DNA of 64,000 nt from CALESS01 sp041741455 (GTDB lineage: Bacteria; Chloroflexota; Anaerolineae; Anaerolineales; Anaerolineaceae): the NCBI GenBank assembly GCA_041741455.1, contig JBGSJZ010000142.1:1-64000 (forward strand), read 5' to 3'. Position 1 is the stretch's first letter; each line of letters opens with the position of its first letter. Positions 1 to 7,009 of this stretch are shown piece after piece. The notes under the pieces were generated by a model, which searched no databases, was not told the DNA's origin, and saw nothing but the letters and a program-made list of their open reading frames with translations. The translations under genes were made by a program, and so were the position numbers.

Positions 1-611
1 TTCCGGATGCCCGCCTGAGCCTGCCGACCGCCAGGCTGGAGCAGCGCGGCCCGCTGCTGATTACCCACTGGGGCCTCAGCGGCCCGGCTGCCCTGCGCCT
101 CTCCGCCTGGGGCGCCCGTTCCCTGTTTGAGCAAAACTACCAGGCCGACCTGCGCCTGAGCTGGATCGGCGATTTTACCCCGGAAAAACTGCGGGCGGTC
201 TTCCAGTCCCTGCGTGCCGAACACGGCAGGCAGCGTATCTACGCAGCTTCACCCGTCAGCGGCATCCCCACGCGCCTTTGGGAGCGCCTGGCCTGGGTCG
301 CCGGTGTCAAGCCCTCGCAGCACTGGGCCGACGCCAGCAAGGGCCTGCTGGAGCTCCTCGAGCAGGAATTGCTCGATTGCCCGCTGCGCATCACCGGCAA
401 GGGGGAGTTCAAGGAGGAGTTCGTCACCAGTGGCGGGGTGGACCTGGACGAGGTGGATTTCCGCAGCATGCAAAGCCGCAAACAGCCGGGCTTGTTCTTC
501 GCCGGCGAGGTGCTGGATATCGACGGTGTGACCGGCGGCTTCAACTTCCAGGCCGCCTGGACCACCGCCTGGCACGCCGGCAAAGCCATGGCCGAGCGGG
601 TGAATTCGTAG
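1..611 (+). CDS. BaiN/HI0933-family FAD-dependent oxidoreductase, 3' end
   Basis: The 5' part lies outside the window; the reading frame runs from base 3 to a TAG at 609-611, about 202 residues. The C-terminal half carries the hallmarks of the HI0933/YhiN/BaiN flavoprotein family: a 'VTSGGV' turn, an 'S-R-K-QPGLFFAGEV' segment and the closing 'DGVTGGFNFQAAW' FAD-binding motif, followed by an 'A-AGKAMAE' helix. Family members are cytoplasmic NAD(P)/FAD-dependent oxidoreductases, mostly of unknown substrate; some reduce bile-acid intermediates. The upstream Rossmann FAD motif cannot be seen. A loose hairpin (about 627-650) follows the stop. The family call is firm; the substrate is unknown. Confidence 0.85.
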   Translation, partial: PDARLSLPTARLEQRGPLLITHWGLSGPAALRLSAWGARSLFEQNYQADLRLSWIGDFTPEKLRAVFQSLRAEHGRQRIYAASPVSGIPTRLWERLAWVAGVKPSQHWADASKGLLELLEQELLDCPLRITGKGEFKEEFVTSGGVDLDEVDFRSMQSRKQPGLFFAGEVLDIDGVTGGFNFQAAWTTAWHAGKAMAERVNS

Positions 612-788
612 GCCTTTCCCACCGCTGACCCACTCCAAAAATTGGATGTGGGCAGCAGGGTAAAAATATCCATTCTTTTTTGATGCAGTAAATGACGTAA
701 TTCATGGCCACCCGTAGATTCTGATCGCTCTGGTCTCTCGGGCAGAGATTTGAGGAGTCAGTCTGAAATGATCTGTTCATAAAATATT

Positions 789-833
789 TCCAATTGTCAA
801 TTATCTTTATTTCCATTTGGAAATACAATTGGA
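789..833. repeat. Nested inverted repeats
   Basis: The outer arms tccaattgt (789-797) and acaattgga (825-833) are exact reverse complements. Inside them atttcca (809-815) and tggaaat (818-824) form a second perfect stem around a 2-base loop. The arrangement lies 18 bases before the 38-base palindrome at 851. It could be a hairpin, an operator, or part of a small non-coding element; nothing in the sequence decides between these. Confidence 0.6.
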
Positions 834-850
834 CATTCGGGAACATGCAG

Positions 851-888
851 CATTGGTAAGGGCGTCCGGCCGGACGCCCTTACCAATG
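851..888. repeat. Perfect 38-bp palindrome
   Basis: Bases 851-868 are the exact reverse complement of 871-888, and the two central bases (gc) are self-complementary, so all 38 bases form a perfect GC-rich palindrome bounded by cattggtaag and cttaccaatg. No T-run follows. The 'gcccttac' edge recurs in the intergenic repeats near 9.3 and 14.7 kb, which suggests a related family of intergenic palindromes. Confidence 0.9.
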
Positions 889-1296
889 CCCCGAGCACGG
901 CACGTATCGCTCCGGTTTTTTGCTGAGAACAGGTGGGTCCTCAGACCCGCACCAGGGTTTACCAACCCCAACTGGATGATTATCGGGCTTTGGCTTGCCG
1001 ATCTTGTTCAATGAGCAGCTTAATTGCCAGGCGCAAAGCGCTTTGAACGGCGAGGATTTTACCGCTTCACTTCGTGCAATTCCCAACAGCATGCGGTTGG
1101 AGTGTTCTGTGACGTCTGTCGTAGATGGTATACGCGTCTGGTTGAGGGAGAAAAATGTGTTGCATTGGGCGTTTGAGTGGATTGGGGGTCGGTTGGCACT
1201 GGCTATTTTGAGCAACCTTGGTAAAAGATGAGGGTCACAAGCCCGACACCGAGGATAGTAAAAACCCCTCATGTTTTGATGTGCCCCAGTTTGGTG

Positions 1297-1701
1297 CTAA
1301 TGAGAATGGATTTTTCGTAACCAATGCAGACCTAGAGCTATTGTGGGGAAAACAGTAAAAAACAGCACAAAACCACTAGACAAGACGAAAACCAAGCTGG
1401 GTTTAATGGGTTTGTCTGAATGAGTGAGTAGGAAATAAGCTAGAATGCACGCGACAACCACACCTGCCTTGGCGAGAAATGGATAGGCTAATACTCCGCT
1501 GGCGATTGTCTTTTTTAGGGTAGAGTAAACATCGTTCAGAAAATACCCTACCCACATCAAAAGCGGAGCTAATCCAATCAAAAACAGGATTAATACGATA
1601 ACAGGGAACCACAGAATAAAGTTCCAATCCCATAACGATTGACTAGCATCAGAATAATCCTCGCCGCAGAAATTTTTTGATCTAGGTTCATACTGAAACA
1701 T
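1297..1701 (-). CDS. Small membrane protein of unknown function
   Basis: A 134-residue protein. The ATG at 1701 is chosen because AGGAGCGACTT immediately precedes it; a longer frame to 1821 lacks such a site. After a hydrophilic N-terminus (about 30 residues, with acidic and Trp residues) there are roughly three hydrophobic stretches (about residues 30-52, 70-92, 100-125), so it should sit in the cytoplasmic membrane. No family is recognised. It is followed downstream by the palindrome-bearing spacer and preceded by the lipoprotein gene on the same strand, so the two may be co-transcribed. Confidence 0.55.
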   Translation of the reverse strand: MFQYEPRSKNFCGEDYSDASQSLWDWNFILWFPVIVLILFLIGLAPLLMWVGYFLNDVYSTLKKTIASGVLAYPFLAKAGVVVACILAYFLLTHSDKPIKPSLVFVLSSGFVLFFTVFPTIALGLHWLRKIHSH

Positions 1702-1785
1702 AAGTCGCTCCTGGTATTCTGTATTTTGCAGGCAGTTGATACCATTGCTACCTATTCTTATTCTGTGACTAACCCAGCATCCCGG

Positions 1786-1826
1786 GCGGTTCGGGGGCCA
1801 AACAGCTTGGTCAGCCCCCAAACCGC
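1786..1826 (-). terminator. Hairpin after lipoprotein gene
   Basis: Arms 1786-1798 and 1814-1826 pair over 13 positions with one mismatch (1792/1820), loop of 15 bases. The hairpin lies just downstream of the minus-strand lipoprotein stop at 1840 but has no clear T-run, so it may be an mRNA-end-protecting structure rather than an intrinsic terminator. Confidence 0.4.
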
Positions 1827-1839
1827 GGCGCGGGCACGT

Positions 1840-2535
1840 TCACCGCAGGGCGATATTGTCCAGGTAGATTACGCCCGTCTTTCCAGACTGGCTAGCTTCA
1901 AATGTAAAGACCAGTTCTTCCATATCCGTGAGAGAGGACAATGGATCTGCGTAACTGGGGCCAAAATCTCTCAAGGCCACGCTCATCGATTGCCAATCGG
2001 TCGTGATTTCAGATATGTACAGGATTGATACCTCCTGTCCACCTGCTCTCTTTAGTTCGATTTTGACTCGCCCTGGGACTTTCTCCTGTGGATCTGCCTT
2101 GATATCGAAAACGAGTTGGCTGTATGGACTTAGATCAACGCCCTGCAATTGGATCCAGAACGCGCTCCATCCTACGATATCGTACTCCAATCTGGCGATG
2201 CAGCCGCGCCCTGCTTCCTGAACATAAGTTTCCACTAATTTGTCGCCAGAAGAAGGATCGTAGGCTGCCCCTATCCCACCTTCCTGCTCTGTTACCCCGC
2301 TGCAGTTATCAAAATCGGTGATCACAAACTTGGGTAGTAGAGCAGGGGCCGTTGAGGCAGGTGGAGGGGTGAATGTGGAGAGTGCTGTAGAAGATGCTAG
2401 AGCAGGGTCCGTCGAAGCAGGTGGAGGGGGAAATGTGGAGGGTGGTGTAGAAGATGCGCAACTTGTTGTCATGACAACATAAGATAGACTTAGCATTACA
2501 TTTGTGATAATAGAGATTAATTTGACGTTTTTCAT
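1840..2535 (-). CDS. Putative lipoprotein with carbohydrate-binding-like beta-sandwich domain
   Basis: A 231-residue protein; the ATG at 2535 has a clear AAGGAGC site 7 bases upstream, and a longer frame to 2592 does not. The N-terminus is a lysine-containing hydrophobic signal ending near a Cys (T-T-S-C), a weak lipobox. A Pro/Ser/Thr linker (about residues 30-65) is built from two copies of a 20-residue unit. The C-terminal ~150 residues look like the CBM11/CIA30 beta-sandwich type: 'DFDNCSG' at its start, 'LVFDIKAD' in the middle and 'VIYLDNIAL' at the end. The likely role is cell-surface glycan binding; this is inferred from fold-like motifs only. Confidence 0.6.
   Translation of the reverse strand: MKNVKLISIITNVMLSLSYVVMTTSCASSTPPSTFPPPPASTDPALASSTALSTFTPPPASTAPALLPKFVITDFDNCSGVTEQEGGIGAAYDPSSGDKLVETYVQEAGRGCIARLEYDIVGWSAFWIQLQGVDLSPYSQLVFDIKADPQEKVPGRVKIELKRAGGQEVSILYISEITTDWQSMSVALRDFGPSYADPLSSLTDMEELVFTFEASQSGKTGVIYLDNIALR
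2341..2460 (-). repeat. Two tandem 60-bp coding repeats in lipoprotein linker
   Basis: Bases 2341-2400 and 2401-2460 align with a period of exactly 60 bases and only scattered substitutions. They encode two 20-residue Pro/Ser/Thr-rich linker units, so the copy number could change by slippage without a frameshift. Confidence 0.8.
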
Positions 2536-2654
2536 TGATTTGCTCCTTTTTCGAAATTGAGGTTCCTGTTTTGATTTATGGCAGTTCTGCATTTATATTG
2601 ATCATTCCATCTTCACATTTCCACAACCTTACCAAACGCCTGTATTTCGTAAAC

Positions 2655-2688
2655 AAAAACCACAATTCTGTTGGGAATGGCAGTTTTT
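2655..2688 (-). terminator. Hairpin after response regulator gene
   Basis: The arms 2655-2668 and 2675-2688 pair at 11 of 14 positions around a TGTTGG loop and end in A5/T5 tracts on both sides. It lies 26 bases after the stop of the regulator at 2714. The loop and inner stem match the hairpin at 3596-3629. Confidence 0.55.
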
Positions 2689-2713
2689 ACATCGGTTTGC
2701 AAGGTACCGCTTG

Positions 2714-3487
2714 TCACACCTCTCGCCGTTCAGGGTACATGCCACTGGGGCGAGTTGACCTACCGATGAATCGGAAGCCAATTCCATTGACGGTCTCGAT
2801 ATAAACAGCCTCACCAGGAATTGGTTCCAATTTTTTCAGCAATCTACGAATGTAGACTGCCAGAACTTCATCACTCACAGGTTTCCCCCACACCTGATCT
2901 TTCAAGGTGGTTGAAAGTACCACTCGCCCAGCGTTCATTGTCAGCACATCGAACAAATTAAACTCCAAGCGCATCAAATGAACCTCTTGCCAGGTTCCAC
3001 CTCGTTTGACGCAGACTCTGCGAGTGACTTTGTCGATCCGAAGGTCATCGTTATAGTCTGTTACCTCTGGTGGCAGGTTAGCCCGGATGCGCGCCATGAT
3101 TTCGCGATTATCCCGATGGCGGGTCACATAATCGTCTGCGCCAGCCTCAAACCCCCGTAAGATATACTCGCTCTCTTTCATGGTAGCGGTGATGAGGATA
3201 ATTGGAATTTTAATATCTTCATTTTGTCGTATGGCTTTACAAATCTCGAAACCATCTACGGGCTGGTTTTTGAATTGGATATCCAACACAACCAGATCAG
3301 GCTTGTAATCCAGCACCAGATCGTAGGCACGGACTCCATCTGGTGTTTTTTCAACTTCATAACCAGCTGCGCACAACATTCCAGGGAGCTTGGAGATTTC
3401 GTCGTGCTTGTCGTCTATATCGTCGTCTACTACGAGTATTTTGAAGGGTATAGGAGACTCCTTATCGGCGGGGCTTTCGTCCGGCAT
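2714..3487 (-). CDS. OmpR/PhoB-family response regulator with Lys-to-Arg receiver change
   Basis: A 257-residue protein. The receiver domain (about residues 15-135) has the acidic pocket 'VVDDD', the phospho-acceptor Asp in 'VVLDIQF' and the Thr in 'LITAT'. The usual receiver Lys ('T-K-P') is replaced: here the segment reads 'DDYVTRHRD'. A C-terminal winged-helix DNA-binding domain (about 150-245) ends with 'VYIETVNGIGFRF', typical of OmpR/PhoB. It is the last gene of a minus-strand locus regulator-kinase-regulator and closely resembles the regulator at 5110. The start has only a weak GGGAGC upstream, so it could lie a little further in. The cognate kinase is probably the adjacent one. Confidence 0.88.
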   Translation of the reverse strand: MPDESPADKESPIPFKILVVDDDIDDKHDEISKLPGMLCAAGYEVEKTPDGVRAYDLVLDYKPDLVVLDIQFKNQPVDGFEICKAIRQNEDIKIPIILITATMKESEYILRGFEAGADDYVTRHRDNREIMARIRANLPPEVTDYNDDLRIDKVTRRVCVKRGGTWQEVHLMRLEFNLFDVLTMNAGRVVLSTTLKDQVWGKPVSDEVLAVYIRRLLKKLEPIPGEAVYIETVNGIGFRFIGRSTRPSGMYPERREV

Positions 3488-3595
3488 TCGCTTATGGTTG
3501 AAGCTCCCGTCTCGCCTGACACCATCGCGGCTGTCACAATTTCAATATATTCCCCCAAACTTACCTCAACCTTACTATGTCTAGATTCAGAAACC

Positions 3596-3629
3596 AAAAG
3601 CCGCCATTCTGTTGGGAATGACGGCTTTT
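3596..3629 (-). terminator. Likely intrinsic terminator after histidine kinase gene
   Basis: Arms 3596-3609 and 3616-3629 pair over 14 bases with one mismatch, loop TGTTGG, with AAAA/TTTT at the base. It sits 39 bases after the kinase stop and before the downstream regulator. It could end or attenuate transcription, so the second regulator may have lower or separate expression. Confidence 0.6.
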
Positions 3630-3667
3630 GCTCTGGCCATAAGGCTTGGTTCGAACACACTCGACTG

Positions 3668-5092
3668 TTAGCGCTGCGGTTCCAACGTGAATTCCTCCCA
3701 CTCTTTGATTTCTCCCGTTTCGGCGACAACTGACCATGCCATGTCTCCCAGCCAGCCGCCATCCGCTGCGGTGACAACCATATTGGCACACGTCCAAAAA
3801 ACAACCTTATTGCCCGGTCGATTCTCCAGATCGAACTGCTCGCAATCACCCAGGCCGGGCTCTTGCCCAAGCAGCCACTTTTCGTCGTGATAGGCACTCA
3901 CCGGGATTTTATTGGGTCTCCAGGGCGCAGTGACAAAACGGTCGTGGCAGGTTAGCAGAGCGACCTTGCCGTTGATCAGGTGAATCAGGTAGAACTTCCC
4001 ACACTCACCCAACTCTTGTTCTTGTTTCAGCAACCAGCCGCCATCCTCTGCCAGCGCGGTAACATAGCGATCATCATAGATATCGTGATGAGTCACGATG
4101 GCTACTGTTTGAGGCGGTCTTAATAGTAAGAACAGGAGAGCGGCTATTACTACCAGCCCGGCGATCACAAATCCCCGGCGAAAAGCGGTCAGGGTATGTG
4201 GTGGGAGGGTCTCTCCAGTCTCCTGAATGACCTCACCTGGCATCGTAAACGGGAGTCTGATCTTGAAAACTGAGCCTTGATTCGGGCTGCTGCTTACCAG
4301 GATTACATCGCCACCCTGCAAGCTGGCAGCCTTCCTGGCGCAATACAAACCCAGTCCATTGCCCGTTTCAATGAGACCATCGCCGCGCATACTCAGGGTA
4401 AACAAAGAATCCTTGTCTGCCTCATTGATGCCCCTCCCCCGATCTTTTATAGTAATGACGACTTCTTTTCCCGGCTGCGTCTCATCTTCTTCGGTGGTAA
4501 GGCGGATATCAATCACGCAGCCTCGTTCAGAATACTTAATGGCGTTGTGAACCAGGTTCCTGATCGCCAACACCATCAAGTCCCTGTCAAGGACGAGAGG
4601 TTCTATATCGTCCAGACTTGGTCTGATGGTCACCCCCTGGCTTTCCGCGTAGGGAAAGAGCTCCAGCAGCACACTCTCGACCAATTGCCGGATGTTCAAC
4701 AATTCTTTTTTCAGCTTGTCTGGTTGTAGCGCAAACACATGCAAGATATTCGTTGCATGCTGCATTAGCTCATGAGTCTTGACAATGATTCCGTCCTGCT
4801 TGTCGCGTAGAGCAGTCTGTTCTTTTCCCAGTCCTTCCAGTGTCTCGGTGCTCTTGTTCAAGATATAGTTTAAGCCCTTACTGTACTCGTGGGCAATGAT
4901 TTTATGGAAATAATTATGCAGCTTTTGAAAATGCATTGTCTGGCATTCGGCTAGCTCCTGTTCGAGCATTTTTTGCTTGCACTGCCAGCGCTTTCGTAGG
5001 ATCCAGTAAACGGTAACGACTGCGCCGCAAACCAGGATTAGAGCCAGGATTCCAATCCGGATCAAGTAGTAATATACCAGCAGGTTGTTCAT
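3668..5092 (-). CDS. Histidine kinase with C-terminal fascin-like beta-trefoil domain
   Basis: A 474-residue protein; the ATG at 5092 has GGAGGAGGG upstream. Order of parts: membrane helix (about 8-32), short coiled coil (35-60), phospho-acceptor region with His68 in 'AHEYSK', then the ATPase domain with N-box 'NLVHNAIKYS' (179-188), 'DRGRGI' (217-222) and 'GNGLGL' (244-249). A second membrane helix follows (about 308-324). The last ~135 residues repeat a 'RYVTA..DGGWLL..E-LG-C..F.L' pattern three times, resembling fascin/actin-crosslinking beta-trefoils, and should lie outside the membrane. A sensor placed after the kinase core is unusual. It lies between two response regulators, its probable partners. 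The kinase call is firm, the trefoil call fairly so. Confidence 0.85.
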   Translation of the reverse strand: MNNLLVYYYLIRIGILALILVCGAVVTVYWILRKRWQCKQKMLEQELAECQTMHFQKLHNYFHKIIAHEYSKGLNYILNKSTETLEGLGKEQTALRDKQDGIIVKTHELMQHATNILHVFALQPDKLKKELLNIRQLVESVLLELFPYAESQGVTIRPSLDDIEPLVLDRDLMVLAIRNLVHNAIKYSERGCVIDIRLTTEEDETQPGKEVVITIKDRGRGINEADKDSLFTLSMRGDGLIETGNGLGLYCARKAASLQGGDVILVSSSPNQGSVFKIRLPFTMPGEVIQETGETLPPHTLTAFRRGFVIAGLVVIAALLFLLLRPPQTVAIVTHHDIYDDRYVTALAEDGGWLLKQEQELGECGKFYLIHLINGKVALLTCHDRFVTAPWRPNKIPVSAYHDEKWLLGQEPGLGDCEQFDLENRPGNKVVFWTCANMVVTAADGGWLGDMAWSVVAETGEIKEWEEFTLEPQR

Positions 5093-5109
5093 ATCACACC
5101 CTCCTCCAG

Positions 5110-5847
5110 TCACTCGACTAGTTTCTCAAAGGACCGGCGGCTGATGTGAACCGGCTTTCCGGCAAACCGGTAGCCGAATCCCTTGATCGTCTCGATATAC
5201 ACCGGATGAGTGGGGTCTGGTTCCAATTTTTCCCGCAGCCTGCGAATATAAACTGCTAGCACATCATCACTGACAATTTTATCCTCCCAAACCTTATTCT
5301 TCAAACTAGTTGTGAGCACAACCAGTCCAGCTTGCACAACCAACGTCTTCAGCAGTTCAAACTCCAGGGGCGGAAGGTGAACTTTTTGCCACTTTTCACC
5401 TCGCCTCACATAGTCTTGGCAACCTGCCAAATCCACGCAGAGGTAATTATCCACGATGAAAACCTCCGGTGGCAGGTTGGCCCGGATGCGGGCGATGATC
5501 TCGCGGTTATCCCGTGGGCGGGTCACGTAATCGTTTGCGCCAGCCTTGAACCCGCACAAGATATTCTCGATGTCTGTCATGGGTACGGTGATGAGGATGA
5601 TTGGAATGTCAGGGTCATTACTGCGGATGGACTCACAAATATCAAAGCCGTCCACGGGCTGGTCTTTAAAATCGATGTCCAACACAACCAGGTCAGGCTT
5701 GCATTCCAGGACCAGATCATAGACCGCGACTCCATCCGGCGTTGTTAGGACTACATAACCAGCCGCCTGCAGCATCTCGGGGAGCCTGGAGATTTCATAA
5801 GTCCTGTCATTTATATTGTCGTCCGCCACGAGTATTTTAAAAGGCAT
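5110..5847 (-). CDS. OmpR/PhoB-family response regulator
   Basis: A 245-residue protein starting at an ATG with a strong AAGGAGGACTC site. Receiver domain (about 1-120): acidic pocket 'VADDN', phospho-acceptor Asp in 'VVLDIDF', Thr in 'LITVP'. As in the regulator at 2714 the conserved Lys is an Arg ('NDYVTRPRD'). A C-terminal winged helix ends with 'VYIETIKGFGYRF'. It is first in the regulator-kinase-regulator locus and its stop is 17 bases before the kinase start, so the two are likely one transcript. The two regulators are clear paralogs that probably arose by duplication around the kinase. Confidence 0.9.
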   Translation of the reverse strand: MPFKILVADDNINDRTYEISRLPEMLQAAGYVVLTTPDGVAVYDLVLECKPDLVVLDIDFKDQPVDGFDICESIRSNDPDIPIILITVPMTDIENILCGFKAGANDYVTRPRDNREIIARIRANLPPEVFIVDNYLCVDLAGCQDYVRRGEKWQKVHLPPLEFELLKTLVVQAGLVVLTTSLKNKVWEDKIVSDDVLAVYIRRLREKLEPDPTHPVYIETIKGFGYRFAGKPVHISRRSFEKLVE

Positions 5848-5876
5848 GAGTCCTCCTTATTTGATGTTTCGTCATC

Positions 5877-5929
5877 CTGAGCGAAGCGAAGGATCTAATT
5901 GTTACTTTCAGATGCTTCGCTTCGCTCAG
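5877..5929. repeat. Dispersed-type palindromic repeat (GAGCGAAGCGAAGGATC family)
   Basis: Arms 5877-5896 and 5910-5929 are reverse complements at 19 of 20 positions around a 13-base loop. The arm ctgagcgaagcgaaggatct is a word widely scattered in intergenic spaces of diverse bacterial genomes. It lies 30 bases upstream of the regulator start at 5847 and could form an RNA hairpin in its leader. Confidence 0.7.
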
Positions 5930-6326
5930 CATAAGGACATCCTTTTGTGTGCCCCCTGTGCAGGGGGGGCCCACACATCCGGGTGTGCGAGCAGCTTTTT
6001 GGAAGTCCTTTTCAATTGGCGTAATAAAGAATGCCCCCATGCAATAGTTTAGCAAGGACTGTAGATGACTACAAGTACCAATACCAGTTGCAGTTCACAC
6101 GTGAAAAATTCAGGCTTTTGATACCATCCTAATCCATAAAATAAATTAACGAAGAGGAAGCCAAATTTCAGCAACCCATCTCAATCTGCGCTACGCACCT
6201 GACTTGTGCTGTGACACTTAATCCTACGTCTCACGGCTAACAGGCAACATTCGCAGGGGTGACGCGGCGTATGTCCAATGAAATGGTGGTATTTCCGACT
6301 GAATAAGATAAAATGATGAGATAGTA

Positions 6327-6355
6327 TTGACATTATTACGTAATACTGTTACAAT
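6327..6355 (+). promoter_or_regulatory. Sigma70-like promoter with palindromic operator for merR
   Basis: A perfect -35 TTGACA (6327-6332) and a -10 TACAAT (6350-6355) are 17 bases apart, 40 bases before the MerR start. The spacer contains the perfect 12-base palindrome tattacgtaata (6334-6345). MerR proteins typically bind dyads between -35 and -10, so this is a good candidate autoregulatory site. Confidence 0.75.
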
Positions 6356-6394
6356 ATATCTGTAACCCATTGAGTCAAACGCAAAGGAAGGCCG

Positions 6395-7009
6395 ATGCAA
6401 AGCGAAACCTTTTTCATCTCAGAACTTGCCGAACGGGCCAGGACCACCGTCCGCACCATTCGCTATTATACGGATGAAGGCCTGCTGCCCCAACCGCTGC
6501 TGCAGGGCAAGTACGCCACCTACAGCCTGAACCACCTCAACCGCCTGGAGCTGATCCAGCGCCTGAAGGAAGCCTATCTGCCCTTGCGGGAAATCCGCCA
6601 GATCATGCTCTCCATCACGGATGAGGAAGTCCGCCAGCGCCTGCTGGAGCAGGGGGCCGGGTCTCAAAAATCTTCCCCGGCATCCACCCCGGCAGGACCG
6701 GCTCCCAGGGGGAAGTCGGACTCCGCCCTGGCGTACATCCACCAGCTGCTGGATGCCCAGACCGTCCAGCGAGCCAAGGGCTCCACCCCGGCAGCACCCG
6801 CCGCCAACCTGCGTGAGCGGACCCCGGCCAATCTTCCCGCATCCCAGCCGGAGGCGGAAACCTGGCAGCGCATCCGCCTGGCACCGGGGGTGGAGTTGAA
6901 CCTGAACACCAGTGCGGATGCGGATGTGCTCAACCGGGTGGACCAATTGGTCGCTTTTGCCAGAAAACTATTTCGCAATACCCCAACAGGAGGGTCGGAT
7001 GAAAAATAA
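6395..7009 (+). CDS. MerR-family transcriptional regulator
   Basis: A 204-residue regulator with an AAGGAAGG site upstream of the ATG. The N-terminal ~70 residues form the MerR winged helix: 'ISELAERA-TTVRTIRYYTDEGLL' followed by 'LNRLELIQRLKEAYLPLREIRQIM'. The rest is a long Pro/Ala-rich tail (about 85-160) and a short amphipathic end, without a recognisable ligand domain or Cys-metal site. Its last 11 bases overlap the VWA gene, so the two are translationally coupled; MerR plus VWA pairs occur in other bacteria, but the ligand is unknown. A palindrome in its own promoter suggests autoregulation. Confidence 0.88.
   Translation: MQSETFFISELAERARTTVRTIRYYTDEGLLPQPLLQGKYATYSLNHLNRLELIQRLKEAYLPLREIRQIMLSITDEEVRQRLLEQGAGSQKSSPASTPAGPAPRGKSDSALAYIHQLLDAQTVQRAKGSTPAAPAANLRERTPANLPASQPEAETWQRIRLAPGVELNLNTSADADVLNRVDQLVAFARKLFRNTPTGGSDEK

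Larger units (their letters stand above)
612..1296. other. Intergenic region with nested inverted repeats, no convincing gene
   Basis: About 685 bases separate the flavoprotein from the next gene. The stretch is AT-rich and holds nested inverted repeats at 789-833 and a perfect 38-base palindrome at 851-888. A 78-codon open frame at 995-1231 has no recognisable domain and no clear ribosome binding site, so it is not called as a gene. No tRNA or terminator with a T-run was recognised. Confidence 0.6.
5848..6394. other. Intergenic region with palindromic repeat and MerR promoter
   Basis: The region between the divergently oriented regulator (5847, minus) and MerR gene (6395, plus) holds the GCTTCGCTCAG-type inverted repeat at 5877-5929, a C/G-rich hairpin at about 5947-5976, some 300 bases with no coding signal, and a strong sigma70-like promoter at 6327-6355. 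No small gene is supported. Confidence 0.6.

Noticed and set aside
995..1231. 78-codon open frame in the first intergenic region
   Set aside because: No ribosome site, no recognisable domain and no conserved neighbour; length is compatible with chance.
2341..2460. Possible CRISPR-like repeats
   Set aside because: The units are directly tandem without spacers, inside a reading frame, and there are no cas genes; it is a coding linker repeat.
6912..6998. Upstream extension of the VWA gene to an ATG at 6912
   Set aside because: It overlaps the MerR gene by nearly 100 bases and has no ribosome site, whereas ATG 6999 has CAGGAGGG.
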